Source: an uncultured Oscillospiraceae bacterium (lineage in GTDB: Bacteria; Bacillota; Clostridia; Oscillospirales; Acutalibacteraceae). From it: a stretch of DNA of 64,000 bases. The stretch covers positions 62,001-126,000 of the forward strand of contig UQFO01000004.1 of the NCBI GenBank assembly GCA_900540275.1. The letters run 5' to 3'. The translations under genes and the position numbers were made by a program. The first letter of the stretch is position 1. The number at the start of each line of letters is the position of its first letter. Below, piece by piece: positions 50,282 to 58,227 of this stretch. The notes under the pieces are model-generated. The model ran no database searches, had not been told where the DNA came from, and saw nothing but the letters and a program-made list of their open reading frames with translations.

Positions 50282-51034
50282 ATGATTGTGATAAAAACTG
50301 CCCGAGAGCTTTCCAAAATGAGGGACGCAGGGCGGATTTCTTCGAGAGCGCTGCGCTTAGCAGGAGAAGCGGTCGAGCCGGGCGTCACGACGCTCGAAAT
50401 CGACACTGTCGTTAGAAAATACATCGAGGAACAGGGCGCCAAGCCCTCGTTCCTCGGTTATGGCGGCTTCCCCGGCAGCGCGTGTATCTCTATCAATAAT
50501 GAGGTCATCCATGGCATACCAAGCAAAAAACGCACTCTCAAAAAGGGCGACATCGTCAGCATCGATATCGGCGCTTATTTTGAAGGCTTCCACGGCGACA
50601 ACGCATGGACGTTCCCGTGCGGGGAAGTAAGCGAAGAAGCGCAGGCGATAATGGACGTCACGAGAGAAAGCCTGTTTGAAGGAATTAAGCAGGCCAAAGC
50701 GGGAAACAGGATTGGCGATATAGCAAGCGCCGTCCAGCAGTATGCCGAAGCTCGCAGCTACTCGGTGGTACGCGATTTCGTCGGCCATGGAGTAGGTGCG
50801 AAGTTGCATGAAGAACCAAGCGTACCGAATTTCGGCACACCGGGAAGAGGTGTGCGCCTGTTGCCCGGTATGACAATCGCTATTGAACCCATGATTAACG
50901 CGGGTACTCACCGTGTAAAGGTCCTCGGAGACAAATGGACGACGGTAACCGTCGATGGCAAGCTGTCGGCTCATTTTGAGCATTCCGTAGCAATCACGCC
51001 GGACGGTCCGGTTATCCTGACCAAGCCCGACTGA
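50282..51034 (+). CDS. map: Methionine aminopeptidase, type I
   Basis: 250 residues. Removes the initiator Met. The five metal ligands are visible: SIDIGAYFEGFHGDNAW (two Asp), GHGVGAKLHE (His), IAIEPMI (Glu) and FEHSVAIT (Glu). Starts 3 bases after adk. Confidence 0.97.
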   Translation: MIVIKTARELSKMRDAGRISSRALRLAGEAVEPGVTTLEIDTVVRKYIEEQGAKPSFLGYGGFPGSACISINNEVIHGIPSKKRTLKKGDIVSIDIGAYFEGFHGDNAWTFPCGEVSEEAQAIMDVTRESLFEGIKQAKAGNRIGDIASAVQQYAEARSYSVVRDFVGHGVGAKLHEEPSVPNFGTPGRGVRLLPGMTIAIEPMINAGTHRVKVLGDKWTTVTVDGKLSAHFEHSVAITPDGPVILTKPD

Positions 51035-51046
51035 TGAGGTGAGCAG

Positions 51047-51301
51047 ATGCAGATAGTGGAAGGTTCCGTAGTAAGAGCGACAGCGGGACGCGACAAGGGC
51101 GGCTTTTTTGCGGTCATCGGATTCGATGGCGCGTGCGCGTTACTTTCAGACGGCAGGCGCCGTAAGCTCGAAACGCCCAAAAAAAAGAAGCTCATACACC
51201 TTGCTCCGACCGCTACCGTAATACCGGCAAGCTCATTAAAGACAAACAGACAAATCAGAGAAGCGCTCCACCCGTTCAATTTCGGCGGGGAAGAGCTTTA
51301 A
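51047..51301 (+). CDS. KOW-domain RNA-binding protein (L14e-like)
   Basis: 84 residues. A KOW motif, GSVVRATAGRDKGGFFAVIG (about 6-25), as in L14e/L24-like proteins, then a basic stretch (GRRRKLETPKKKKLIHL). Found between map and infA in many Firmicutes. It probably binds rRNA or acts in translation; no proven role. GAGGTGAG before the ATG. Confidence 0.88.
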   Translation: MQIVEGSVVRATAGRDKGGFFAVIGFDGACALLSDGRRRKLETPKKKKLIHLAPTATVIPASSLKTNRQIREALHPFNFGGEEL

Positions 51302-51327
51302 CCGTCTTAATATGAGGAGGTAAGCTT

Positions 51328-51546
51328 ATGTCCAAACAGGACGTTATCGAAATAGAGGGTACCGTAACAGAGGCGCTCCCGAACGCGCAGTTCATGGTGG
51401 AGCTCCCGAACGGCCATACGATACTGGCCCACATTTCCGGCAAGCTGCGTATGAATTTCATCCGTATCCTGCCCGGAGACAAGGTCACGGTGGAGATGTC
51501 CCCGTACGACCTGACGAGGGGCCGCATCACATGGCGCAGCAAGTAA
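51328..51546 (+). CDS. infA: Translation initiation factor IF-1
   Basis: 72 residues, OB fold. KQDVIEIEGTVTEALPNAQFMVEL is characteristic. Binds the ribosomal A site during initiation. TATGAGGAGG before the ATG. Confidence 0.97.
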   Translation: MSKQDVIEIEGTVTEALPNAQFMVELPNGHTILAHISGKLRMNFIRILPGDKVTVEMSPYDLTRGRITWRSK

Positions 51547-51611
51547 TCTGAACACGGCTGTCCAGATTGTATTCCACCGACAGAGCTTCTAGTGAAAGGA
51601 ATGATTATATT

Positions 51612-51725
51612 ATGAAAGTCAGGCCTTCTGTCAAAAAGATTTGCGAAAAGTGCAAAGTTATCAAGCGTAAGGGAAAAGTCATGGTTATCTGTGAGAATCC
51701 CAAGCATAAGCAGCGTCAGGGCTAA
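51612..51725 (+). CDS. rpmJ: 50S ribosomal protein L36
   Basis: 37 residues, MKVRPSVKKICEKCKVIKR to KHKQRQG, with Cys11, Cys14 and Cys27 and the closing His of the zinc ribbon. The ATG at 51612 has AAAGGAATG upstream. A 180-base gap before rpsM follows. Confidence 0.96.
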   Translation: MKVRPSVKKICEKCKVIKRKGKVMVICENPKHKQRQG

Positions 51726-51905
51726 AATAAAAAATATCACGCGCTTCGGACGGCTTTGCCGTGCCCCAGATATTTTAATATCCTTCGGCACTTCAAATAC
51801 GCCCGCTGCACGCAATCTTTTTCATTTTCTTTGAACCGGAACGAATTGTAACTTCCGGTTTGCTGCATGAATACAAATAAACGATTTATCGGAGGTGCAA
51901 CAGAT
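51726..51905 (+). promoter_or_regulatory. Leader region of rpsM
   Basis: 180 bases, the longest gap inside the operon. It has an 8-bp stem AACCGGAA/TTCCGGTT (51834-51841 with 51853-51860) about 45 bases before rpsM. It is the position of the S4-regulated alpha-operon leader in other bacteria, but no known motif was identified. Confidence 0.4.
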
Positions 51906-52274
51906 ATGGCTCGTATCGCAGGTGTAGACTTGCCGAGAGACAAAAGGGTCGAAATCGGCTTAACTTATATCTTTGGAATCGGCCGCAAAACAGCAAGCGA
52001 CATTGTTGCTGCAACAGGTGTAAATCCGGACACACGCGTCAGGGATTTAACAGAGGACGAAGTATCCAAGCTCAGAGAATATATCGATAAAAACTGCCGC
52101 GTGGAGGGCGACCTTCGCCGCGACGTCGCATTTGACATCAAAAGGCTTATTGAAATCGGCTGCTACCGCGGCGTTCGTCACAGAAAGAGCCTGCCCGTAA
52201 GAGGACAGCGCTCCAAGACAAACGCACGTACCCGCAAGGGTCCGAGAAAAACGATGGCAAACAAGAAGAAATAA
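51906..52274 (+). CDS. rpsM: 30S ribosomal protein S13
   Basis: 122 residues from the ATG at 51906 (ATCGGAGGTG before it); the open frame from 51867 is upstream noise. MARIAGVDLPRDKRVEIGLTYIFGIG and the basic tail RGQRSKTNARTRKGPRKT are standard. Confidence 0.97.
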   Translation: MARIAGVDLPRDKRVEIGLTYIFGIGRKTASDIVAATGVNPDTRVRDLTEDEVSKLREYIDKNCRVEGDLRRDVAFDIKRLIEIGCYRGVRHRKSLPVRGQRSKTNARTRKGPRKTMANKKK

Positions 52275-52292
52275 GTGAAGGAGGGTTAACCT

Positions 52293-52694
52293 ATGGCAGC
52301 ACCTAAGGGTAAGAAGACCACAGTGCGCAGACGCCGCGAGCGCAAAAATATCGAGCGCGGGGCAGCGCATATCCAGTCTACATTCAACAACACGATTGTT
52401 ACAATCACAGATACACAGGGCAACGCCGTTTCCTGGGCGAGCGCCGGAGAGCTGGGCTTCCGTGGCTCCAGAAAATCTACTCCGTATGCAGCGCAGTCGG
52501 CTGCCGAGACGGCCGCAAAGGCCGCGATGGAGCACGGCATGAAGTCCGTTGAGGTTTATGTCAAAGGACCGGGCGCAGGCCGTGAAGCCGCAATCAGAGC
52601 GCTTCAGTCCGCAGGACTCGAGGTCAACATGATTAAAGACGTGACCCCGATTCCGCATAACGGATGCCGTCCTCCGAAGAGAAGACGCGTATAG
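52293..52694 (+). CDS. rpsK: 30S ribosomal protein S11
   Basis: 133 residues. Platform protein. GAAHIQSTFNNTIVTITDTQGNAVSWASAG and the C-terminal DVTPIPHNGCRPPKRRRV are diagnostic. AAGGAGG before the ATG. Confidence 0.98.
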   Translation: MAAPKGKKTTVRRRRERKNIERGAAHIQSTFNNTIVTITDTQGNAVSWASAGELGFRGSRKSTPYAAQSAAETAAKAAMEHGMKSVEVYVKGPGAGREAAIRALQSAGLEVNMIKDVTPIPHNGCRPPKRRRV

Positions 52695-52718
52695 TCATAA
52701 TAAAGGAGGAAAAAAACA

Positions 52719-53318
52719 ATGGCTAAGAACATGCAGCCGATTGCGAAACGTTGCAGAGCTCTCGGTATTTCTCCCACAGTGATGGGATATTCCAAAAAGA
52801 CTTCTAACAGGAATCCGCTTGGCAATTCCAGAAGGAAAAAGAGCGAATACAGCCTCCAGCTGACGGAAAAGCAAAAGGTAAAGTTTATTTACGGCATTCT
52901 TGAAAAGCAGTTCAGAATGTACTACGAAAAGGCCGAAAAATCGGGCGGCAAAACCGGCGAGGTCCTGCTCACCACGATTGAACGCAGGCTTGATAATGTT
53001 ATATTCAGGCTCGGGCTTGCTTCTACAAGAAGGGAAGCAAGGCAGCTCGTCAACCACGGCCACTTTACAGTCAATGGTAAAAGGGTCAACATTCCTTCTT
53101 ACCTAATTAAGGTTGGGGATGTCATCGAGGTTTGCGAAAAAAGCCGTTCGACAAACAGATTTAAAACCATGGCGGAAAGCGATATGCTCGTTACCGTTCC
53201 GAAATGGCTTGAAAAATCTCAGAATCCGCTCGGCGGAAAGGTTCTTGCGATGCCGCAGAGAGACGATATTGAATTCCCGGTTGAGGAACACCTGATCGTC
53301 GAGTTGTACTCCAAGTAA
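52719..53318 (+). CDS. rpsD: 30S ribosomal protein S4
   Basis: 199 residues. S4 RNA-binding domain RLDNVIFRLGLASTRREARQLVNHGHFTVNGKRV (about 90-123). A first-binder of 16S rRNA and autoregulator in other species. The N-terminus lacks the zinc Cys cluster of some S4 forms. AAAGGAGG before the ATG. Confidence 0.97.
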   Translation: MAKNMQPIAKRCRALGISPTVMGYSKKTSNRNPLGNSRRKKSEYSLQLTEKQKVKFIYGILEKQFRMYYEKAEKSGGKTGEVLLTTIERRLDNVIFRLGLASTRREARQLVNHGHFTVNGKRVNIPSYLIKVGDVIEVCEKSRSTNRFKTMAESDMLVTVPKWLEKSQNPLGGKVLAMPQRDDIEFPVEEHLIVELYSK

Positions 53319-53385
53319 TCCTGCAGTCGTTTAAAGGTTTACACAGGGCAGGCAGACTGCCCAATGTTAGGAGGAGGTTCGCTGA

Positions 53386-54339
53386 ATGATAGAAATTGAA
53401 AAGCCAAGAATAGAAACTGAGGAATTATCAAACGACGGTACCTATGGCAGATTTGTAGTGGAGCCGTTGGAGCGTGGTTTTGGCAACACTTTGGGAAACA
53501 GCCTTAGAAGAGTGCTTCTTTCTTCTCTTGAGGGCGTAGCTGTTACTTCGTTGAAGATTGACGGTGTGCTTCATGAATTTTCCACCATTCCCGGTGTGAA
53601 GGAGGACGTAACCGAAATCGTCCTGAACATGAAGGGACTTACCGCAAAGCTTCATTGCAATGGCCCCAAAACGGTTGAAATCAGCGCGGAGGGACCCTGT
53701 GAGGTCACCGCCGATTCCATAAAGTGTGACAGTGAAGTTGAAATCCTGAATCCCGACATGCACATTGCAACTTTGGGCGACGACGCAAAGCTTTATATGG
53801 AAATTACCCTTGATAAGGGCAGGGGATATATCCCCGCGGAGCGCAACAAGGTAATCAACGGTACCAATGTAATCGGCGAATTGCCTGTTGACTCAATCTA
53901 TACGCCTGTGCTGAAGGTGAACTACACGGTGGAAAACACGCGTGTCGGCCAGATTACCGACTATGACAAGCTCACGCTTGACGTGTGGACCAACGGCGTC
54001 ATCAACGCACAGGAGGCCGTATCGCTTGCGGCAAAGGTTTTGACAGAGCACCTCAATCTCTTCGTCGATTTGTCCGACCAGGGCTACAGCACAGAGATTA
54101 TGGTGGAAAAGGACGACAAGGGCAAGGAAAAGGTTCTTGAAATGACGATTGAAGAGCTTGACCTTTCCGTCCGTTCCTTTAACTGCTTAAAGCGTGCAGG
54201 CATCAATACGGTGGAGGATTTAATCAATAAGTCTGAGGACGACATGATGAAGGTCCGCAACCTGGGAAGAAAATCCCTGGAAGAGGTAGTTTACAAGCTG
54301 AACTCCCTGGGCTTCAGTCTTCAGAAAGACGACGAATGA
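53386..54339 (+). CDS. rpoA: RNA polymerase alpha subunit
   Basis: 317 residues. The N-terminal dimerisation domain (GRFVVEPLERGFGNTLGNSLRRVLLSS) is followed by the C-terminal helix-hairpin-helix domain (about 245-312, LDLSVRSFNCLKRAGINTVEDLI) that contacts DNA upstream elements and activators. GGAGGAGG before the ATG. Confidence 0.98.
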   Translation: MIEIEKPRIETEELSNDGTYGRFVVEPLERGFGNTLGNSLRRVLLSSLEGVAVTSLKIDGVLHEFSTIPGVKEDVTEIVLNMKGLTAKLHCNGPKTVEISAEGPCEVTADSIKCDSEVEILNPDMHIATLGDDAKLYMEITLDKGRGYIPAERNKVINGTNVIGELPVDSIYTPVLKVNYTVENTRVGQITDYDKLTLDVWTNGVINAQEAVSLAAKVLTEHLNLFVDLSDQGYSTEIMVEKDDKGKEKVLEMTIEELDLSVRSFNCLKRAGINTVEDLINKSEDDMMKVRNLGRKSLEEVVYKLNSLGFSLQKDDE

Positions 54340-54383
54340 TAACGGCCCATTCGCAAATCACAAGGTAAAGGAGTGAATTTTCG

Positions 54384-54725
54384 ATGCCCGGTACAAGAAA
54401 ACTGGGAAGAGCTACCGCTCACAGAACAGCAATGCTCAGAGCGATGGTAACTTTTCTCTTAGAGAACGGTAAAATAGAGACTACGGTCACCCGCGCCAAG
54501 GAGGTCAGCTCCCTGGCGGAGAAGATGATCACAATCGCAAAGGAAAACAATCTTCACAACAAGCGTATGGTGATGTCCTTCGTAACAAAGGAAGACGTCG
54601 TATATAAGCTGTTCAGCGAGATTGCCCCGAAGTATGCCGACAGGAACGGCGGCTATACGCGTATCACAAAGCTCGGCCCCCGCAGGGGAGACGCAGCTGA
54701 AATGGCAATAATCGAGCTGATTTGA
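54384..54725 (+). CDS. rplQ: 50S ribosomal protein L17
   Basis: 113 residues. PGTRKLGRATAHRTAMLRAMVTFLLENGKIETTVTRAKEV is the family core; the C-terminus RITKLGPRRGDAAEMAIIEL is typical. Last gene of the long operon; a terminator follows. Confidence 0.97.
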   Translation: MPGTRKLGRATAHRTAMLRAMVTFLLENGKIETTVTRAKEVSSLAEKMITIAKENNLHNKRMVMSFVTKEDVVYKLFSEIAPKYADRNGGYTRITKLGPRRGDAAEMAIIELI

Positions 54726-54752
54726 TTTCAGCTTGGCAAAGCAATAAAAACA

Positions 54753-54783
54753 CGGCGCAGTAAATTTTACTGCGCCGCTTTTT
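54753..54783 (+). terminator. Terminator of the S10-spc-alpha operon
   Basis: Inverted repeat CGGCGCAGTAAA/TTTACTGCGCCG (54753-54764 with 54766-54777) and CTTTTTAT, 28 bases after rplQ. Confidence 0.88.
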
Positions 54784-54879
54784 ATAATTTATAAAGTTCA
54801 TTCACGCTTGTTGAATCACAGTAATGCATACAATAAGCCGAAGGAAGGTCAAAACGGCTTGGAAATCAGGCGTTTTTCA

Positions 54880-55360
54880 TTGAAATGCGACCAAAATAGA
54901 CGACTTAAGCCGCGTATATACCCAGCGCTGGAAAAGTAGTACACCTTTATTCCGCAGCATTATCTCGGCTTTATAACGGATGACAAGTGGTCTGGGGACT
55001 TATCTCAGGCGTATTGACGAAACTCTGGCTTGCAGGTGAAAACGGCCAGATTACCGTCGTCTGTACATACGCGCCTGCATGGGACTGCGATTACAAAGGC
55101 TGGGAGAAATATTGTTTTCTGCCGCAGGCGTGCGGGAATGGTACCGGAACAAAGCTGATGCGCGCCTCCCTGGGCAGTTTAAATCCAATGGGCTTGGCAA
55201 TATTTATTTATGGGCTTTTGAAAAAAATTTTCCGGCGCGGCTGTTTTATGAAAAAAACTGTTTTCCGTTAAATGGAGACAAAATTTCAGAAACAACCGGC
55301 AGCAGGGAGATTTATTCAGCCAGATATATATACCAGCCCGCAAGGCAATGTCCTGCCAAA
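54880..55360 (+). pseudogene. Decayed GNAT acetyltransferase
   Basis: Fragments of one GNAT protein lie in order but in different frames: ATKIDDLSRVYTQRWKSS, then QHYLGFITDDKWSG, then LWLAGENGQITVVCTYAPAWDCDYKGWEK..CGNGTGTKLMRASLGSL (acetyl-CoA loop), then GNIYLWAFEKNFPARLFYEKN..LNGDKISETTGSREI. At least three frame changes and in-frame stops mean it is not functional. The rest of 54784-55433 holds only the glycosyltransferase terminator. Confidence 0.8.
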
Positions 55361-55385
55361 ACAGAATAGATTCTTTTTAACAGAT

Positions 55386-55424
55386 AAAAAAGCCCCTCCG
55401 GTAATTTCTCTCCGGAGGGCTTTT
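55386..55424 (-). terminator. Terminator of the glycosyltransferase gene
   Basis: Stem with one bulge: AAAAGCCC(C)TCCGG against CCGGAGGGCTTTT. On the minus strand TTTTTTATC follows, 10 bases after the stop. Confidence 0.8.
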
Positions 55425-55433
55425 GGGCTTATG

Positions 55434-56963
55434 TTACGCAGCCGGGGTATCAAGCCGTTTGCCGGAGCGTTTCTTATTGGTACGCTTCCACTTGAGGTCA
55501 GCGGCCGCGATAATCCCATCGGCCGCAACCAATAGGAAGACTGGAGTAAAGTTCATAAGGTACCTGGAGCGGGTTTCCCAGACGAGGAAGAACAGGAAAA
55601 CGCCGAAAATCAATCCCTTCAGCAGTACGGAAAAATTCATGCCCGGCCTTATAATTGAGGCTATGGCTGAAAGGCATATCATCAGCAGCATCATTACATG
55701 AAACATATTGCTTACAAAAACAAAGCTGTTGTGGTATTTTCCGTTTTTCAAGATAAATTCATGCATAATATTGGGCTGTTGCGGTTCATTCCAGATATGT
55801 TTGCTGATAAAATAGGTACCGTCCGACCAAGTCCACGCAGCCTTTTTTGTCAGATGGTCGAACAGGCCGTCCGGTCCATAATCCTGCAGGCGCTTTTTGA
55901 TTTCCTCAATGTTTGCTGCCCTTTTTTCATCGTACGTACCGCTTTTGCGTGTGAACCTGCTGTCTGCCTGGTTAAAGCCGCCGTTACCCTTAAGCCCCAT
56001 CATAATCCAGTGGGACATGGGATATTGCTGCTCGTTGAGCTCCTCGGCCGGCGCAAAATTTAGTGTTGACACCAAGGAATGAAACGCCAGCATACAGACC
56101 AAAAAGACGGCGGCCACGGTTGACATACATGCAAGCGCTCTTTTTACCGGTACACTTAAAAATAAGAACACAACCGCAGCGGCGAGAATAATGGCAACGC
56201 TTCCCTTAAGGGAATATCCGATAAACACAAGGGCAGCAAAAAGAAACAGGTAAAGATATCTTCTAAATGTTTTCTTCGTTTTCAAGGCGCTGATATACAG
56301 AAATATAGGGATGATGACAAACGGCATGCTCAGTGTATCGGTATAAAAGAACGGCGTGTAGGTATAGAACGGAAGGAAGAAAAAGCACAACAGAAAGGCA
56401 AAAAACGCGCCTGAGGCGGAAAATATTTTCTTTGCCGTCTGATAAGTGAATAGGACTGATACACTCAGGGCAATTACGTTTAATAAGACGCCTGCTGAAA
56501 GCGGTATTTCTCCAAAGGCCAGATATAAGACACGGTAGTATCCGGTTAGCAGAAGAAAAATGCCGTTATTATTAGGATAACGCGCCATATATCCCTGTGC
56601 GGAGGGATACAAATCGTAAGTGTTTGTGAAGGAGCCCGTTTGTGCGACGCTTTTTGCAAAAGCGTTAACCTTACCCAAATCCGTTACCGGTTCACACATC
56701 AGCAGGTACCCCATTGCGAGCTGCAATAAAAGCATAACGGCAAACATAATCCAAAACGCCTTGTCATAATTTTTGACATGATGTTTTTTTGCATGCTTCT
56801 CCAACAGTTTATAAGCGATAATGGCAATTGCGGCTAGCGCTATGCCGGATAATATACAAAAGACGTTTTGAGCACCAATTGTAAGAAAAACGTTTAATAC
56901 AATCCATCCGAACGAGAGCAGAAATATAACATGGAACACACGGTTCGTTTTACTGAATCTCAT
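55434..56963 (-). CDS. Integral membrane glycosyltransferase-like protein (GT-C / family 39 type)
   Basis: 509 residues, about 11-12 membrane helices and a basic C-terminus (KWKRTNKKRSGKR). An early acidic site EPVTDLGKVNAFA (near 90) sits in the first external loop, where GT-C enzymes carry the catalytic Asp/Glu. A large extracellular loop (about 305-400) with WIMMGLKGNGGFNQADS follows the later helices. It resembles dolichyl-phosphate-mannose mannosyltransferase-like proteins of Clostridia. Likely transfers sugar from a lipid-linked donor outside the membrane. AAGGAGGA before the ATG. Confidence 0.75.
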   Translation of the reverse strand: MRFSKTNRVFHVIFLLSFGWIVLNVFLTIGAQNVFCILSGIALAAIAIIAYKLLEKHAKKHHVKNYDKAFWIMFAVMLLLQLAMGYLLMCEPVTDLGKVNAFAKSVAQTGSFTNTYDLYPSAQGYMARYPNNNGIFLLLTGYYRVLYLAFGEIPLSAGVLLNVIALSVSVLFTYQTAKKIFSASGAFFAFLLCFFFLPFYTYTPFFYTDTLSMPFVIIPIFLYISALKTKKTFRRYLYLFLFAALVFIGYSLKGSVAIILAAAVVFLFLSVPVKRALACMSTVAAVFLVCMLAFHSLVSTLNFAPAEELNEQQYPMSHWIMMGLKGNGGFNQADSRFTRKSGTYDEKRAANIEEIKKRLQDYGPDGLFDHLTKKAAWTWSDGTYFISKHIWNEPQQPNIMHEFILKNGKYHNSFVFVSNMFHVMMLLMICLSAIASIIRPGMNFSVLLKGLIFGVFLFFLVWETRSRYLMNFTPVFLLVAADGIIAAADLKWKRTNKKRSGKRLDTPAA

Positions 56964-57073
56964 TTTTTCCTCCTTGGGTGAACTTAATTCACGTATTTTT
57001 TATTATACTAATTACCATTAAGCAAGTCAATTCGTTACAAAAAAGAATTAAAATGTAAAACAGAAAATTATGA

Positions 57074-57102
57074 TTGCAATTGCAAAAGAAAAAAGCTATA
57101 AT
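57074..57102 (+). promoter_or_regulatory. Promoter of tRNA-Arg
   Basis: TTGCAA (57074-57079), 17-base spacer, TATAAT (57097-57102), 8 bases before the tRNA 5' end. Confidence 0.82.
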
Positions 57103-57110
57103 AAAAACAT

Positions 57111-57187
57111 CCGCCCGTGGCGCAGCTGGATAACGCAACGGATTCCGATTCCGGAGATCGGGGGTTCGAATCCCTCCGGGCGGGCCA
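57111..57187 (+). tRNA. tRNA-Arg (CCG)
   Basis: 77 nt with encoded CCA. Acceptor CCGCCCG/CGGGCGG is perfect, discriminator G, anticodon loop TTCCGAT giving CCG (reads CGG), T arm GGGGG-TTCGAAT-CCCTC. The genes after it look mobile, so its 3' end is a likely integration site. Confidence 0.95.
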
Positions 57188-57191
57188 AAGG

Positions 57192-57240
57192 AGACAAACG
57201 CAAAACAAACCAAGTGTTTGTAGGTGTTTGTCTTTTTTTC
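57192..57240 (+). terminator. Terminator after tRNA-Arg
   Basis: AGACAAAC (57192-57199) pairs with GTTTGTCT (57226-57233), followed by T7. Confidence 0.75.
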
Positions 57241-57350
57241 TTGTAAAAATAGATGTCAAATAGGATGTTTGAGAGCAGAAACGGGGTAAAACCGTTTCTG
57301 CTCTTTCTATATAAACCTATAAAAATCCCAACTTTGAAAGGAGTATCGTT

Positions 57351-57683
57351 ATGGAGCTGAACAAAATCGAATCTAAACTATTTGGCCGTATCTGTTACGG
57401 ATTTACCCGTCGTGGAGATGGCATCGTCGTAATCGATGAAGAGAAATCGGAGGTGGTTCGGTCAATTTTCCGGATGTATCGAGAAGGTAACAGCTTGGAG
57501 AATATTCAGAAAAAACTGTATGAGTCAGGAATCCCATCCCCCTCCGGGAATCCGAGATGGACACGTGATGTCATCGACAAGGTGCTAACCAACGGGAAGT
57601 ATGCCCGTGGAATCATATCCTTTGAGGACTTTGTCGACGTACAGTTTACGAAAGAAAAAGCGTGCCGGTATTGTAGAACCTGA
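57351..57683 (+). CDS. Recombinase-domain protein lacking the resolvase catalytic domain
   Basis: 110 residues, AAAGGAG before the ATG. The whole product matches the DNA-binding recombinase domain of large serine recombinases (FGYxxxGDGIVVIDEEKSEVVRSIFRMYREGNS..IPSPSGNPRWTRDVIDKVLTN). The catalytic Ser domain is absent and the protein stops early after CRYCRT. It may be a directionality or accessory factor, or a relic of a truncated recombinase. It begins a compact three-gene run that ends with a full recombinase. Confidence 0.8.
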   Translation: MELNKIESKLFGRICYGFTRRGDGIVVIDEEKSEVVRSIFRMYREGNSLENIQKKLYESGIPSPSGNPRWTRDVIDKVLTNGKYARGIISFEDFVDVQFTKEKACRYCRT

Positions 57684-57732
57684 TAAAATTCACCATACTA
57701 TCCTTATCTTAACTTTAGAAAGGATAGTTGTC

Positions 57733-58227
57733 ATGAGCTCATCGAAAGACAGGATTACTTACACCGCCGCAGTGGAACTTTACCTCAAGCCGCTTCTCCA
57801 AAAAGGGATCATTCGTTATGAAACCTATTACGACGCAGGGAACCTGTTGTTTGACCGATTTGGGATGTATCATTTTGAACAAGCTTGCCGGCCTACGAAA
57901 AAGGTGACCAAAGAGACACGGCAGAAACCGCCGCAAAGTCAGTACCCAGACTATGTTTCCCTCACCGAGTTGGCCAAGCAGTTGAAGCATGGTGCCCCGA
58001 ACCAAGTCATTGCAGGATGGCTGAACAGGAAAAACACCAAGGAGTATATCGAGCTGTGGAGGCAGAAGACAAACTGCTCTGACGGGATCGTTACACAAAG
58101 GGGGAATCACGGCGGAACCTACGCAGCCCCTGCCATCGCTGGCTATTTCATGATTTGTATGTCACCTAGAGTTGCGTTGCAGTTCATGGAGCAAACCATT
58201 GAAAAGAGGGTGGCTGTGCATGGATAA
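57733..58227 (+). CDS. KilA-N-like domain protein
   Basis: 164 residues from the ATG at 57733 (GAAAGGATA 7 bases before). From about residue 70, the KilA-N pattern is visible: YVSLTELAKQLKHGAPNQVIAGWLNRKNTKEYIELW.. then GNHGGTYAAPAIAGYFMICMSPRVALQFME. KilA-N domains are phage and mobile-element DNA-binding modules. The first 65 residues are unlike it and may be a separate helical part. Its stop overlaps the recombinase start by 8 bases. Confidence 0.78.
   Translation: MSSSKDRITYTAAVELYLKPLLQKGIIRYETYYDAGNLLFDRFGMYHFEQACRPTKKVTKETRQKPPQSQYPDYVSLTELAKQLKHGAPNQVIAGWLNRKNTKEYIELWRQKTNCSDGIVTQRGNHGGTYAAPAIAGYFMICMSPRVALQFMEQTIEKRVAVHG

Noticed and set aside
54987..55535. Three small separate plus-strand genes
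   Set aside because: They are pieces of one GNAT protein in different frames plus read-out into the antisense of the glycosyltransferase.
57351..57683. Start of the same gene as the recombinase at 58220
   Set aside because: A complete stop, an intervening KilA-N gene and a second full catalytic plus recombinase domain downstream show that they are separate genes.
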